The notes: generated by a model not told the origin, from the letters alone. A stretch of 64,000 nucleotides of DNA from Mycobacterium sp. UM_WGJ (GCF_000455125.1 NZ_AUWR01000054.1:1-64000), one strand, 5' to 3'. Positions 7,548 to 17,446 are shown, numbered from the stretch's first letter. Translations and numbers: made by a program.

Positions 7548-8801
7548 ATGCGAAGGCTTTTGGCCGTGCTCGGTTCGCTGGCCGGTCTGGCCAGCACCAC
7601 GAACGGGTATCGCCCGCTGACCAAGCGCGGCTATCCGTCGCTGTACGCGTTCGCCTTCGGCTTGTTCGCCTCGGAGCTGCCGTTGCAGCTCATCGCCGGA
7701 CATTCCGCGGCGTTGGCGGCGGTGAGTCGGCGGTTGTCGCCGCGGGCTCGGCGGACCAGCTGGCTGCTGTCGGCGCTCTCCTGGCTGGGCTTAGTGGGGC
7801 TGAACTATGCCGGCCGTACCGCCAATAGACCGTTGACCGCGGCGCTGGACGCCGAACTCGGTGCGGGACGACGCACCGAAAGCCGGGATTTGTGGAAGCG
7901 GCCGGGGTCGGACGCGGAAATCGCCAAGGCACCCGGCGTGGTGCGCATGATGCGGGTCTACCGGGACTACGCCTCCGACTCCGACATCCCCTACGGCGAG
8001 TACGGCGGCCGCAACACGCTCGATGTGTGGCGGCATCGCGACCTGCCTCGTGATGGTCGCGCGCCGGTACTGCTGCAGATTCCCGGTGGTGCCTGGATGG
8101 TGGGAAGTAAACGCGGACAAGCACATCCGCTGATGGCCCACCTGGTCGAACGCGGTTGGGTGTGTGTGTCGATCAACTACCGGCTGAGCCCCCGCTCCAC
8201 TTGGCCTGACCACATCATCGACGTCAAGCGGGCCTTGGCGTGGACCAAAGCCCACATCGCCGACTACGGCGGCGACCCGGACTGGGTCGCGGTGACCGGG
8301 GGCTCCGCAGGTGGTCACCTCTGCGCTCTAACCGCTCTGACCGCAAACGATCCGCGTTTCCAACCGGGTTTCGCCGACGCCGATACCAGCGTGCGGGCGG
8401 CGGTCCCGTTCTACGGCATCTACGACTTCACCGGCGAGACTGGATTGCACCCGCTGCTGACCCCGGCATTGGGGGCCTACGTGTTCAAGCAGAGCCGGCG
8501 GCGCTTCCCCGATACCTACCGCGACGCCTCCCCGATGACGTATCTATCTGCTGATGCGCCACCGTTTTTCGTGCTGCACGGAACCAATGATTCGCTGGTG
8601 CCGGTGGAGCAGGGCCGAGCATTTGCCGAGCGGCTACGGGAAGTCAGCACGAGCCCGGTCGTCTATGCCGAGTTGCCTTTGGCCCAACACGCTTTCGACA
8701 TTTTCGGCTCGCCCCGGGCCGCGCACACGGCGGTAGCCGTCGAGCAGTTCCTCGCCGAGGCTTATGCGAGGCAGACCACGCAGGTCATCTCGGGCCGCTG
8801 A
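7548..8801 (+). CDS. Alpha/beta-hydrolase esterase, LipO/LipQ-like
   Basis: A 417-residue esterase of the hormone-sensitive-lipase-like group. The first 120 residues hold two or three hydrophobic helices (LFASELPLQLIAG and SWLLSALSWLGLVGLNYAG), so it is probably membrane-associated. The hydrolase core has an oxyanion motif IPGGAW, the nucleophile Ser253 in TGGSAGG, an acid in HGTNDSLVPV and the histidine in AQHAFDIF. This arrangement fits mycobacterial LipO (Rv1426c) and LipQ (Rv2485c). The ATG is preceded by GAGGAG. It opens a three-gene rightward accessory block that occupies the position of cydABDC in M. tuberculosis. Substrate unknown, probably acyl esters. Confidence 0.85.
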   Translation: MRRLLAVLGSLAGLASTTNGYRPLTKRGYPSLYAFAFGLFASELPLQLIAGHSAALAAVSRRLSPRARRTSWLLSALSWLGLVGLNYAGRTANRPLTAALDAELGAGRRTESRDLWKRPGSDAEIAKAPGVVRMMRVYRDYASDSDIPYGEYGGRNTLDVWRHRDLPRDGRAPVLLQIPGGAWMVGSKRGQAHPLMAHLVERGWVCVSINYRLSPRSTWPDHIIDVKRALAWTKAHIADYGGDPDWVAVTGGSAGGHLCALTALTANDPRFQPGFADADTSVRAAVPFYGIYDFTGETGLHPLLTPALGAYVFKQSRRRFPDTYRDASPMTYLSADAPPFFVLHGTNDSLVPVEQGRAFAERLREVSTSPVVYAELPLAQHAFDIFGSPRAAHTAVAVEQFLAEAYARQTTQVISGR

Positions 8802-8849
8802 GGCGGCCAATGCCCGGCCGGAACGCCACATCTGTGCCAGACTTCGACC

Positions 8850-9440
8850 ATGGAAACATCGCTTTCGCGCCTGCTGCCGAATCTGTGGAAGTCGACACTG
8901 GTTTCTGGTGTCTTGGCCCTCGTCTTGGGCGTGCTGATCTTGGTCTGGCCGGGCCGGACCATCATCGCTGCCGCTGTGCTGCTCGGTGTGTATCTGGTGG
9001 TCACCGGAATCGCGCAGTTGATCTTCGCGTTCAGCCTGCCCGTCATGTCCGCCGGCGGACGCGTGTTGCTGTTCCTCAGCGGCACCGCGTCGGTGATTCT
9101 GGCGGTCCTGTGTTTCCGGCACTTCAACTCCGACGAAGAAGCACTGGCGGTGCTGCTGCTGGCCATCTGGATCGCGGTCGGCTTCATCTTCCGTGGGGTG
9201 GCGACTGCCGTGGCAGCCATCAGCGACCCGGCGCTGCCGGGCCGGGGTTGGCAGATCTTCACGGGCGTGGTCAGTCTGCTGGCCGGTCTGGTGACGCTGG
9301 CGTCACCATTCGCGTCACTATGGGTGCTGGCGGTGGTCGTCGGCAGCTGGCTCATCGTCATCGGCATTGTCGAGGTCGTCACCGCACTCAAGATTCGGAG
9401 CGCTTCACACAAGGTCGGTACTACGCTGCAGGCCGGGTAG
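8850..9440 (+). CDS. HdeD-like membrane protein (DUF308)
   Basis: A 196-residue integral membrane protein with six predicted hydrophobic helices in three pairs, starting with LVSGVLALVLGVLILVWPGRT, the DUF308/HdeD repeat signature (Gly-rich helix, then WPG). The same pattern recurs at about residues 65-115 and 125-180, consistent with internal repeats. HdeD is an acid-stress membrane protein in enterobacteria; in actinobacteria the role is not known. It follows the esterase gene by 48 bases and may share its transcript. Confidence 0.85.
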   Translation: METSLSRLLPNLWKSTLVSGVLALVLGVLILVWPGRTIIAAAVLLGVYLVVTGIAQLIFAFSLPVMSAGGRVLLFLSGTASVILAVLCFRHFNSDEEALAVLLLAIWIAVGFIFRGVATAVAAISDPALPGRGWQIFTGVVSLLAGLVTLASPFASLWVLAVVVGSWLIVIGIVEVVTALKIRSASHKVGTTLQAG

Positions 9441-9539
9441 CGGCGACAGGCGACCCGCGGCCTGATTGCCCCGTCGCGGGTACCCTTGAATTCTGACCTG
9501 TTTGATACCTGCGTGAAGCTCTGATCTGGAGTCTGCTCA

Positions 9540-10103
9540 ATGCCCGAGTCCGGCATGCCCTCGCTGTCGCCTGAGTCTCAGCAATCCTGGCCGTCGCCCG
9601 GTCCCAGCTACCCTCCGCCGCCGGGCTACCCGTATCCGCCGGTGCCCGGGCAGTACCTCGGCTATCCCCCCGCGGCGGTACCGCCGGTGCTCAAGAACGG
9701 GGCGGGCATCGCGGCCCTGATCGTTGCGATCGCCGGGATCGTGACCGCGTTGTCGGTGATCGGTGGGGTGGGACTGGGCTTGGCGGCTGTCGTGCTCGGA
9801 CTGATCGGCCGTGGCCGGGCCAAGCGGCGGGAGGCTGACAACGGCGGCGTCGCACTCGCCGGGATCATTTTGGGTGCGCTGGCGGTGATCGCCGGCATCG
9901 GCTGCATCTTCGTATATGTCGGCATCTGGCGGACCGCCGGCGCCGGCGACTATGTGGCGTGCATGAGCAAGGCCGGTTCGGACACCGACGCCCAGCAGCA
10001 GTGCACCGAACGATTCCGGGAGCACTTCGAGAACACCTTCGGCAGCGGCGCCGACGCGCCCATGGTGCAGGAGGAATCGGACTCCGCGCTGATGCCGGCC
10101 TAG
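9540..10103 (+). CDS. Proline-rich DUF4190-type membrane protein
   Basis: A 187-residue protein. Residues 1-50 are rich in Pro, Tyr and Gly (PGPSYPPPPGYPYPPVPGQY) and probably cytoplasmic. Two hydrophobic helices follow, with the DUF4190 pattern of helix, GLIGRGRAKRREADNGG, then ALAGIILGALAVIAGIG. The C-terminal 60 residues include two cysteines in YVACMSKAGSDTDAQQQC. Many mycobacterial genes of this layout exist; none has a known biochemical role. It is the last gene of the accessory block and is convergent with tesB, separated by 52 bases. Confidence 0.8.
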   Translation: MPESGMPSLSPESQQSWPSPGPSYPPPPGYPYPPVPGQYLGYPPAAVPPVLKNGAGIAALIVAIAGIVTALSVIGGVGLGLAAVVLGLIGRGRAKRREADNGGVALAGIILGALAVIAGIGCIFVYVGIWRTAGAGDYVACMSKAGSDTDAQQQCTERFREHFENTFGSGADAPMVQEESDSALMPA

Positions 10104-10155
10104 CGGGAACTGCTAGCGCGGCGAAGCCGGGCGACGCAGGTTCGCGCCATGGGAA

Positions 10156-11034
10156 CTAGCGCTTAGTGCTGGGGAAGTACTTCAGCACGCCTTCTTGCGT
10201 GACGGTGGCCAGCAGTTGCCCGGATCGGTCGAAGAAGTGTCCGGTGCCCAACCCCCGGGAGTCGGCTGCCACCGGTGACGACGTCGCATACAGCACCCAG
10301 TCGTCGAACCGGATCGGCCGGTGAAACCACAGCGTGTGGTTGGCGCTGGCCGCAAAGATCCGGTCGTAGCCCCAGGACAGCCCATGGGTGGTGATGATCG
10401 AGTCGAGCACCGTGGTGTCCGACGAATAGACCAACATCGCGGTGTGCAGGACCGGGTCGTCGGGGATCGTCCCGTCGGCCTTGACCCAGACCCGGTTGTG
10501 GCTCAGTCGTCCACCCTTGTCGCGCATCACCCAGGCTGGATCGTTGGTGTAGCGCCACTCGATCGGGTGCGGGGCCTTGACGAAGCCAGGGACCACTTCC
10601 TCGTAGCCGTTGAGCAGTTCGCGTAACCGCGGCAACGACTCGGGCCCGGCGACCGTGGGCGCCTCGACGCTGTGCTCCAGCCCGCTACCTCCAGAGAGGT
10701 AGGAGACCATCGACGTGGCGATCAAGGTGTCACCTTGCAGCGCGTCGACCCGGCGATTGGCGAACCGGCGTTCGTCGCGGAGTCGGTGCACCCGGAATTC
10801 TATGTCGCGGGCCGGATCACCACCGTTGATGAAGTGGACTGACAACGCACCGGGCGGCAGGTGCTCGGCGACGGTACGGCTGGCGGCCACGAATGACTGG
10901 GCCATCAATTGACCGCCGAAGGTGCGTAGCGGCGTCTTGCTCGGGTGCGATCCGACGAAGGCGTCGTCGCCGACACTTTTGAGATCCAGTACGGTCAGCA
11001 GTTCCTCGAGATCCGTGTTCGGCTCGGCCGGCAC
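10156..11034 (-). CDS. tesB: Acyl-CoA thioesterase II TesB
   Basis: Hydrolyses medium- and long-chain acyl-CoA to free acid and CoA. The 292-residue protein is a double hot-dog thioesterase. The N-terminal half has VGSHPSKTPLRTFGGQLMAQ, and the C-terminal half has TTHGLSWGYDRIFAASANHTLWFHRPIRFDDW, with the Asp/Gln/Thr-type active-site region of TesB. Length fits Rv1618 (tesB1). The GTG start overlaps the pykA stop by one base (TAGTG), so it is translated with pykA, as in M. tuberculosis. Confidence 0.93.
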   Translation of the reverse strand: MPAEPNTDLEELLTVLDLKSVGDDAFVGSHPSKTPLRTFGGQLMAQSFVAASRTVAEHLPPGALSVHFINGGDPARDIEFRVHRLRDERRFANRRVDALQGDTLIATSMVSYLSGGSGLEHSVEAPTVAGPESLPRLRELLNGYEEVVPGFVKAPHPIEWRYTNDPAWVMRDKGGRLSHNRVWVKADGTIPDDPVLHTAMLVYSSDTTVLDSIITTHGLSWGYDRIFAASANHTLWFHRPIRFDDWVLYATSSPVAADSRGLGTGHFFDRSGQLLATVTQEGVLKYFPSTKR

Positions 11035-12452
11035 TAGATGTCGTCCTCCCCGAGTCGGTGCACGTGGATCATGTTGGTGGAGCCCTCGGTTCCCGGTGGG
11101 GCGCCCGCGACGATGACCATCAGATCACCGCGCTCGTAACGACCCAGATCGAGCAGTGCCTTGTCCACCTGGCGGATCATTCCGTCGGTGGTGTGTGCCT
11201 GCGGGACGATGAAGGTCTCGGTTCCCCAGGTCATCGCCAACTGACTGCGAATCTCGGGGCGCGCGGTGAACGCCAACAACGGCAGCGGCGTGTGCAACCG
11301 GGCCAGCCGTCGTACGGTGTCACCCGATTGGGTGAACGCCACCAATGCCTTGGCGTCCAGGCGTTCACCGATCTCGCGTGCGGCGAACGAGATCACGCCC
11401 CGCTTGGTGCGCGGAGCGTGCGTCAACGGCGGTGCCGCCGTGGAGTTCTGCTCCACCGCACAGATGATCCGGCTCATGGTGCGCACGGCAGCGAGAGCGT
11501 GCTTGCCCACGGCGGTCTCCCCCGACAGCATCACTGCGTCAGCGCCGTCGAGTACGGCGTTGGCCACGTCGGAGGCCTCCGCTCGAGTGGGCCGGAAGTT
11601 CTCGATCATCGATTCCAGCATCTGGGTGGCCACGATCACCGGACGCGCGTTCTCGCGTGCCACCTGGATGACCCGCTTCTGCACCAGCGGCACCTCTTCG
11701 AGCGCCAGTTCCACGCCCAGGTCACCGCGGGCCACCATGACGGCGTCGAAGGCCAGGACCACGGCCTCGAGATTCTCGATGGCCTCCGGCTTCTCCATCT
11801 TGGCGACCACCGGGACGCGACGGCCGACCCGGTCCATCACCTCGTGCACCAGTTCCACGTCCGACGGCGAGCGCACGAACGACAGCGCCACGATGTCGAC
11901 GCCGAGCTCCAGCGCGAACTCCAGGTCCTCGATGTCCTTCTCCGACAGCGCCGGCGCGGAGACCTTCATGCCGGGCAGCGAAATGCCCTTGTGGTTGCTG
12001 ACCGGACCGCCTTCGGTGACCGTGCAGACCACGTCATCGCCGTCGATGTGCTCCACCACCAGTCCGACCTTGCCGTCGTCGACCAGCACCCGGTCACCCG
12101 GAGCTGCATCAGCGGCCAGCTTCTTGTAGGTGGTCGACACCCGGTCGTGGTCGCCGGGGCAGTCTTCGACGGTGATCCGCACGGTCTCACCGTTGGCCCA
12201 ATAGACGGGGCCGTCGGCGAAACGCCCCAACCGGATCTTGGGGCCCTGCAGGTCGGCCAGCACACCGACTGCCCGCCCGGTGGCATCCGAAGCAGCGCGC
12301 ACCCACTCGTAGGAAGCCTGGTGGTCTTTGTGATCGCCGTGGCTGAAGTTCAGGCGGGCCACGTCCATGCCCGCGTCGACGAGTGCCCGGACCATCTCCG
12401 CGGAGTGGGTCACGGGACCAAGAGTGCAGACGATCTTTCCGCGTCTATTCAC
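11034..12452 (-). CDS. pykA: Pyruvate kinase
   Basis: Converts phosphoenolpyruvate and ADP to pyruvate and ATP at the end of glycolysis. The 472-residue product starts RRGKIVCTLGPVTHSAEMV with the conserved TLGP, then RLNFSHGDH, the catalytic KMEKPEAI, the metal-binding region VMVARGDLGVEL, and ATQMLESM. The C-terminal third is the regulatory domain of the standard enzyme. Length and order match Rv1617. The GTG start has no ribosome-binding site, but TATGCT lies 6 bases before it. Confidence 0.96.
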   Translation of the reverse strand: MNRRGKIVCTLGPVTHSAEMVRALVDAGMDVARLNFSHGDHKDHQASYEWVRAASDATGRAVGVLADLQGPKIRLGRFADGPVYWANGETVRITVEDCPGDHDRVSTTYKKLAADAAPGDRVLVDDGKVGLVVEHIDGDDVVCTVTEGGPVSNHKGISLPGMKVSAPALSEKDIEDLEFALELGVDIVALSFVRSPSDVELVHEVMDRVGRRVPVVAKMEKPEAIENLEAVVLAFDAVMVARGDLGVELALEEVPLVQKRVIQVARENARPVIVATQMLESMIENFRPTRAEASDVANAVLDGADAVMLSGETAVGKHALAAVRTMSRIICAVEQNSTAAPPLTHAPRTKRGVISFAAREIGERLDAKALVAFTQSGDTVRRLARLHTPLPLLAFTARPEIRSQLAMTWGTETFIVPQAHTTDGMIRQVDKALLDLGRYERGDLMVIVAGAPPGTEGSTNMIHVHRLGEDDI

Positions 12453-12458
12453 GGCACC

Positions 12459-12464
12459 AGCATA
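12459..12464 (-). promoter_or_regulatory. -10 box for leaderless pykA
   Basis: On the reverse strand TATGCT, six bases (GGTGCC) and then the GTG of pykA. Directly upstream, AGTCGG (12464-12469) pairs with CCGACT (12480-12485), a 6-base inverted repeat covering the -35 region that might bind a regulator. Both readings are inference. Confidence 0.5.
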
Positions 12465-12543
12465 GTCGGACCGGCTGAGCCGACTCCCTCAGGAATGGTT
12501 GCGGCCAACGAAAATCCTTGTGACGCAGGGGTGCGGCGGTGGT

Positions 12544-12939
12544 TCAGCTGCCATCGCGCAGCGGTCGACCCTGCTTGTCGTCCACCCGCCCGCTCAGCAT
12601 CAGGATCGCGTCGACGATGCCCCAGACGAGCGGCACGACGAGGCCCAACCCGTAGGTCGTGATGGTGGCCAACACACCGATCAACAGCTGGACCAGGCCC
12701 AGCCCGGTTTGGCCCAGATATATGCGTCCGAACCCGAGAAAGCCGAAGAACCCCAGCAACTGCAACAGTGCGGCGGTGACTTTCGACTTCGGCGAATAGG
12801 GCTGGCCCGTCCTGGGATGACGTCCGTAGGGCGCCCATGCGTCCGCGTAGCCCGGATACGGCACGGGGTAGCCCGGCGGTGGCGGGTAGGGCTGTCCCCC
12901 GCCCTGCGGCCCCGGTGGGGGCCACGAGGGAACGGTCAT
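12544..12939 (-). CDS. TM2-domain membrane protein
   Basis: A 131-residue protein. An N-terminal Pro/Gly/Tyr-rich segment (about residues 1-45) is followed by a TM2 domain: SKVTAALLQLLGFFGFLGFGRIYLGQ in two pieces, then a second helix and VPLVWGIVDAILMLSG. The TM2 fold is a pair of helices joined by a short DRFYLG-like loop; here the loop reads GFGRIYLG. It corresponds in position and size to Rv1616, between pykA and lgt. The role is unknown. Confidence 0.85.
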   Translation of the reverse strand: MTVPSWPPPGPQGGGQPYPPPPGYPVPYPGYADAWAPYGRHPRTGQPYSPKSKVTAALLQLLGFFGFLGFGRIYLGQTGLGLVQLLIGVLATITTYGLGLVVPLVWGIVDAILMLSGRVDDKQGRPLRDGS

Positions 12940-12984
12940 CTGTTCAGCATGCCAGAAATGCCGGATGCGGCGGTGGGCCCGCGG

Positions 12985-14457
12985 TCAGGACTGAACCGGG
13001 TCGTCTGGGTCGGTTGAGTCGTCCGAGTCGGCTGCCGGTTCGTCGGCGGCCTCGTCAACGGGTTCGTCGGGTTGTTCGGCTTCATCTGAGTTGTCGGATT
13101 CGTCGACGACGTCGCCGCCCGAGTCCTCAGCGGCCGTACCGTCGTCACTGTCCGGCCCGGAGTCAGCCGGCTCGTCTACGTCGGCCACCGCCTCCGGTTC
13201 GGGCCCGGGTTCGGGTTCGGCAGACTCCTCGGCCGCGTCCTCTGGGACTACCTTCGGTTCCTCGGAATCCTCGGTGTCGTCTTGCTCCTCGGCTTCGTCG
13301 GTGTCCGCAATGGCGGCTTCCTCGTCGGCCTCGGCGTCGGCCACGGCATCCGACTCGCCGACCATCGACTCCGGCTCATCCGCGGCCTCGGCATCGTCAT
13401 CAGCGTCAGCCTCTGCCAATTCGGCTTCGCCGGTAAGCCTTTTCGGCACCCGGACCACCGAGCCGACACCGTTTGCGACGCCGGCCGCCATCAGCTCTTT
13501 GTCGGCGGACCCTGCGTGCTCTTCGTCCGACTCGACTTCGGGCTCTGCCACTGCGGCAGCGTCCCGGTCGGCGGCTTCGTCGGGTTGCCATGCTCGACGG
13601 ATGGCTTCGGGGTCCTCGCGCCCCTTGGTTGCGAGCAGGATGTACACCACCGCACCGATGAAGACGAACGTCGACGTGAACGAGTTGACCCGGATTCCGG
13701 CGATGTGAGTCGCTGCATCGTCACGGAGCAGCTCGATGCCGAACCGGCCGATGCAGTAGCCGGCGACGTAGAGGGCGAACAACCGTCCGTGACCCATCCG
13801 GAACCGTCGGTCGACGTAGATGAGCACGAGGAAAACCACGAGGTTCCACAACAATTCGTACAAGAACGTGGGTTGCACGATCTTGTAGAGCTCACCGGTC
13901 GATACGCCGTCGAGTAGGTGCGGGTCGCGGACCCCGGTGGCGTCTTGGCGCCAGAAGATCTCCAGGCCCCACGGCAGCGTGGTCTCGTGGCCGTAGAGCT
14001 CCTGATTGAAGTAGTTCCCGATGCGCCCGATCGCCTGTGCCAGGACGATTCCGGGTGCGACGGCATCGCCGAACGCCGGCAGGGAGATCCCGCGGCGGCG
14101 ACATCCGATCCACGCGCCGACCCCACCGAGCGCTACCGCGCCCCAGATCCCCAGGCCGCCGTCCCAGATCCGCGGCGTCGCTTCCCATCCGACGCCGCCC
14201 TCGCCGAAGTAGGTCCGCCAGTCGGTCATCAAGTGATAGAGCCGGCCACCGATCAGCCCGAACGGCACCGCCCACAGCGCGATGTCATAGATGACGCCCG
14301 GCTCGCCGCCACGGGCCCGCCACCGGCGATCACCGAGCACCAGGGCGGCGACGATGCCGATGATGATGCACAGTGCGTAGGCCCGGATCGGCACCGGTCC
14401 GAGGTGCCAGACACCGCGCGCAGGACTGGGAAAATAGGTGAGCCAGTCCAACGTCAT
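12985..14457 (-). CDS. lgt: Prolipoprotein diacylglyceryl transferase Lgt with acidic tail
   Basis: Transfers diacylglycerol from phosphatidylglycerol to the lipobox cysteine of prelipoproteins, the first step of lipoprotein maturation. The first 280 residues form the seven-helix membrane enzyme, with GLIGGRLYHLMTDW, the essential-residue loop AQAIGRIGNYFNQELYG, and RFGIELLRDD. From about residue 290 a roughly 200-residue tail follows that is dominated by Asp, Glu, Ala and Ser and has no hydrophobic helix. Mycobacterial Lgt proteins commonly have such a tail (Rv1614 is also long). The ATG overlaps the trpA stop by 4 bases, so lgt is translationally coupled to the tryptophan genes. lspA, the next step, is at the other end of this window. 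Confidence 0.95.
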   Translation of the reverse strand: MTLDWLTYFPSPARGVWHLGPVPIRAYALCIIIGIVAALVLGDRRWRARGGEPGVIYDIALWAVPFGLIGGRLYHLMTDWRTYFGEGGVGWEATPRIWDGGLGIWGAVALGGVGAWIGCRRRGISLPAFGDAVAPGIVLAQAIGRIGNYFNQELYGHETTLPWGLEIFWRQDATGVRDPHLLDGVSTGELYKIVQPTFLYELLWNLVVFLVLIYVDRRFRMGHGRLFALYVAGYCIGRFGIELLRDDAATHIAGIRVNSFTSTFVFIGAVVYILLATKGREDPEAIRRAWQPDEAADRDAAAVAEPEVESDEEHAGSADKELMAAGVANGVGSVVRVPKRLTGEAELAEADADDDAEAADEPESMVGESDAVADAEADEEAAIADTDEAEEQDDTEDSEEPKVVPEDAAEESAEPEPGPEPEAVADVDEPADSGPDSDDGTAAEDSGGDVVDESDNSDEAEQPDEPVDEAADEPAADSDDSTDPDDPVQS

Positions 14458-15260
14458 TGCATCGAAACCTTTTGACGCACACCGGAGGCGAGCTCTTGCG
14501 TCAACGTCCTAAGCTCGGCCAGGCCATCGGCTAGCGCGCTGACCAGCGCCGAACCGACGATGACACCGTCGGTGTAGGCGCCGATCTCGGCGGCCTGTGC
14601 GCCCGAGCGCACACCCAGCCCGACACCGACCGGGATGTCGGAGACCTCACGCACCCTGGCCACCAGTTCCGGCGCCGCGTTCGACACCGTGTTGCGGGCG
14701 CCGGTGACGCCCATCGTGGAGGCGGCGTAGACGAATCCGCTGGTCGCTTTGACGGTCTCGGACAGTCGCTGCGGCGTCGAGGAAGGGGCGACCAGAAAGA
14801 TCCGATCCAGCGCATGCCGCTCGGAGGCGGCCATCCAGTCATCTGCTTCGTCGACTATCAAGTCGGGGGTGATCAGACCCAGTCCGCCGGCCGACGCCAG
14901 ATCGCGAGCGAACGCGTCGACGCCATAGCGCAGCACCGGGTTCCAGTAGGTCATCACCACGGCTCGTCCGCCGGCCTTGGCGATGGCCTCGACCGCGGTC
15001 AGCGTGTCGCGCACCCGCACCCCGCCCTGCAGAGCAGTCTCGGTGGCGCGTGCGATGGTCGGGCCGTCCATTCCCGGATCCGAATAAGGCACACCGACTT
15101 CGATGAGGTCACAACCGGATTCGACCAGGGTGATCAACGCGGCGATGGAGCCCGGCAGGTCCGGGTAGCCGGTCGGCAGGTAGCCGATCAGCGCAGCGCG
15201 GTCCTCGGCTCGGCACGCGGTGAACATCGGGGCCAGCCGGTCGCCGGCGTGGCCGCTCAC
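14454..15260 (-). CDS. trpA: Tryptophan synthase alpha subunit
   Basis: Cleaves indole-3-glycerol phosphate to indole and glyceraldehyde 3-phosphate; indole passes through a tunnel to TrpB. From the GTG at 15260 the product is 268 residues, close to Rv1613; that start overlaps the trpB stop as GTGA, so I prefer it to the upstream start at 15296. Conserved motifs include YLPTGYPD, the catalytic glutamate in [16 protein letters not shown], and [13 protein letters not shown]. It is in the leftward operon trpE-membrane gene-trpC-trpB-trpA-lgt. Confidence 0.95.
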   Translation of the reverse strand: MSGHAGDRLAPMFTACRAEDRAALIGYLPTGYPDLPGSIAALITLVESGCDLIEVGVPYSDPGMDGPTIARATETALQGGVRVRDTLTAVEAIAKAGGRAVVMTYWNPVLRYGVDAFARDLASAGGLGLITPDLIVDEADDWMAASERHALDRIFLVAPSSTPQRLSETVKATSGFVYAASTMGVTGARNTVSNAAPELVARVREVSDIPVGVGLGVRSGAQAAEIGAYTDGVIVGSALVSALADGLAELRTLTQELASGVRQKVSMQ

Positions 15261-16525
15261 GACGCGTCCCCTGCCTCGTCGAACAGACCGAACCACTTGG
15301 CGGCGGTTTCCACGTCCTTGTCGCCACGGCCGGACACGTTGACCACGATGACCTTGCCGGGCCCCAGCTCGGTCGCCAGCTTGAGCGCACCGGCCACCGC
15401 ATGTGCTGACTCGATTGCCGGGATGATTCCTTCAGTGCGGCAAAGGATTCCGAACGCGTCCATCGCTTCGGCATCGGTGATCGGGCGATACTCGGCGCGT
15501 CCGGTTTCACGCAGCCAGGCGTGCTCGGGGCCCACCCCCGGGTAGTCCAGCCCGGCCGAGATCGAGTGCGACTCGATGGTCTGACCGTCGTCGTCCTGCA
15601 ACAGGTAGGAGAACGATCCCTGGAAGGCGCCCGGGGTTCCGCCGGCGAATGTCGCGGCGTGCCGGCCGGTGTCGACGCCATCGCCGCCGGCCTCGAACCC
15701 GATCAGCCGGACCGCGGGATCGTCGAGGAACGGATGGAAGATGCCGATAGCGTTCGACCCGCCGCCCACACACGCCACCACGGCGTCAGGCAGTCGGCCC
15801 GCCATCTGCTGGATCTGAACTCGCGTCTCCAGGCCGACGATCCGCTGGAAGTCGCGCACCATGGTGGGGAACGGGTGCGGCCCGGCCGCGGTGCCGAAAC
15901 AGTAGTAGGTGCGGTCAGCATTGGTGACCCAGTCCCGGAAGGCCTCGTTGATGGCGTCCTTGAGCGTCTGCGAACCGGATTCGACCGAGACCACCTCGGC
16001 GCCCAGCAGTCGCATCCGTGCCACGTTGAGCGCCTGTCGGCGAGTGTCGACGGCACCCATATAGATCACGCATTCCAGGCCGAGCAACGCGCAGGCGGTG
16101 GCCGTCGCAACGCCATGCTGACCGGCGCCGGTCTCGGCGATCACCCGGGTCTTGCCCATGTGTCGCGCCAGCAGAGCCTGGCCGAGCACGTTGTTGATCT
16201 TGTGAGAACCGGTGTGGTTCAGGTCCTCTCGCTTCAAGAAGATGCGGGCCCCGCCGGCGTGTGCGGTCAGACGCTCGGCCTCATACAGCGGTGAGGGTCG
16301 GCCGGTGTAGTGCGTCTGCAGGTCGTCGAGGGTGTTCAAAAACTCCGGGTCGTTGCGCACCTTGTCGTAGGCGGCGGTGACCTCTTCGATGACGGCCATC
16401 AGCGCTTCGGCGACGTAGCGGCCCCCATAGACGCCGAAATGCCCGCGGGCATCGGGATCATGTGCGGACGGCTCAGCCACTCCGGCGCTGGCACGCGGAA
16501 GACTCGGTTGCGTGGTGTCTGACAT
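15257..16525 (-). CDS. trpB: Tryptophan synthase beta subunit
   Basis: PLP enzyme that joins indole and serine to make tryptophan. The 422-residue product has the standard motifs: [14 protein letters not shown] at the start of the fold, the PLP lysine in [22 protein letters not shown] and the glycine loop [10 protein letters not shown]. The first 25 residues ([20 protein letters not shown]) are a non-conserved extension, as in Rv1612. Its ATG abuts the trpC stop as TAAATG. Cognate trpD (anthranilate phosphoribosyltransferase) is not in this window, as is usual for mycobacteria. Confidence 0.96.
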   Translation of the reverse strand: MSDTTQPSLPRASAGVAEPSAHDPDARGHFGVYGGRYVAEALMAVIEEVTAAYDKVRNDPEFLNTLDDLQTHYTGRPSPLYEAERLTAHAGGARIFLKREDLNHTGSHKINNVLGQALLARHMGKTRVIAETGAGQHGVATATACALLGLECVIYMGAVDTRRQALNVARMRLLGAEVVSVESGSQTLKDAINEAFRDWVTNADRTYYCFGTAAGPHPFPTMVRDFQRIVGLETRVQIQQMAGRLPDAVVACVGGGSNAIGIFHPFLDDPAVRLIGFEAGGDGVDTGRHAATFAGGTPGAFQGSFSYLLQDDDGQTIESHSISAGLDYPGVGPEHAWLRETGRAEYRPITDAEAMDAFGILCRTEGIIPAIESAHAVAGALKLATELGPGKVIVVNVSGRGDKDVETAAKWFGLFDEAGDAS

Positions 16526-17344
16526 TTAGCGAGCCGGCTTCGGGCAGGACGGATGCTTACCCGCACTGACCAAATCGGCAACGGCCGCCCGCGGGTCGCC
16601 ACTGGTGACGAGTCCCTCGCCGACCAGGACAGCGTCCGCACCGGCACCGGCGTAGGCCAGCAGGTCCGCGGTGCCCCGCACCCCGGACTCGGCGATCTTG
16701 ACCACCTCGGTGGGCAGTCCGGGCGCGATCCGCGCGAAACAGTCGCGGTCGACCTCCAGCGTGGTCAGATCACGCGCATTGACACCGATCACCTTGGCGC
16801 CGGCGGTCAATGCGCGGTCGGCCTCTTCTTCGGTATGCACCTCGACCAGTGCGGTCATGCCGAGCGACTCGGTGCGGTCCAGCAGGGATTCCAATGCCTG
16901 TTGTTCCAGCGCCGCCACGATCAGCAGCAGCATGTCTGCGCCGTGGGCGCGGGCCTCGTGAATCTGGTACGGCCGCACGATGAAGTCCTTGCGCAGCACC
17001 GGAACCGACACCGCGGCACGTACCGCGTCCAGGTCGGCCAGCGAGCCGTTGAACCGGCGCTGCTCGGTCAGCACGCTGATCGCGCGGGCCCCGCCGTCGG
17101 CGTAGGAGCCGGCCAGCTCTGCCGGGTCGGCGATGGGCGCCAGTTGGCCTTTGGACGGACTGGCGCGCTTCACCTCGGCGATGACCGCGATGCCGGGCTC
17201 ACGCAGCGCTGCCATCACGTCCCGTGGCGCTGGCATGGCCTCGGCCGCTGCCTTGACTTCCGCGAGCGGGACGAGGGCCTCTCGGGCGGCAAGGTCGGCG
17301 CAGACTCCCTCGATGATGGAGTCGAGAACGGATGCCGAACTCAT
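16526..17344 (-). CDS. trpC: Indole-3-glycerol phosphate synthase
   Basis: Closes the indole ring from CdRP. The 272-residue (beta/alpha)8 barrel has the catalytic motifs [12 protein letters not shown] (active-site lysine), VLRKDFIV, and [16 protein letters not shown]. Length fits Rv1611, with no fused TrpF domain; mycobacteria use HisA/PriA for that step, and such a hisA is present at 25.6 kb. A 102-base gap separates it from the upstream membrane gene. Confidence 0.95.
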   Translation of the reverse strand: MSSASVLDSIIEGVCADLAAREALVPLAEVKAAAEAMPAPRDVMAALREPGIAVIAEVKRASPSKGQLAPIADPAELAGSYADGGARAISVLTEQRRFNGSLADLDAVRAAVSVPVLRKDFIVRPYQIHEARAHGADMLLLIVAALEQQALESLLDRTESLGMTALVEVHTEEEADRALTAGAKVIGVNARDLTTLEVDRDCFARIAPGLPTEVVKIAESGVRGTADLLAYAGAGADAVLVGEGLVTSGDPRAAVADLVSAGKHPSCPKPAR

Positions 17345-17446
17345 GACTGCCGCTTCCTCTCCCGCGTCCAGTGGACTTTCGTCGAAGACCTTTATGAAGG
17401 GTAACGACCGTCGCTGCCCGCGGTGTCACCGGCCCGTCAACAACAC

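Noticed and set aside
10104-10155. Direct repeat CTAGCGC twice and words similar to the 57-bp repeat
   Set aside because: The similar words are in a different order and too short; probably GC-rich coincidence between convergent genes.
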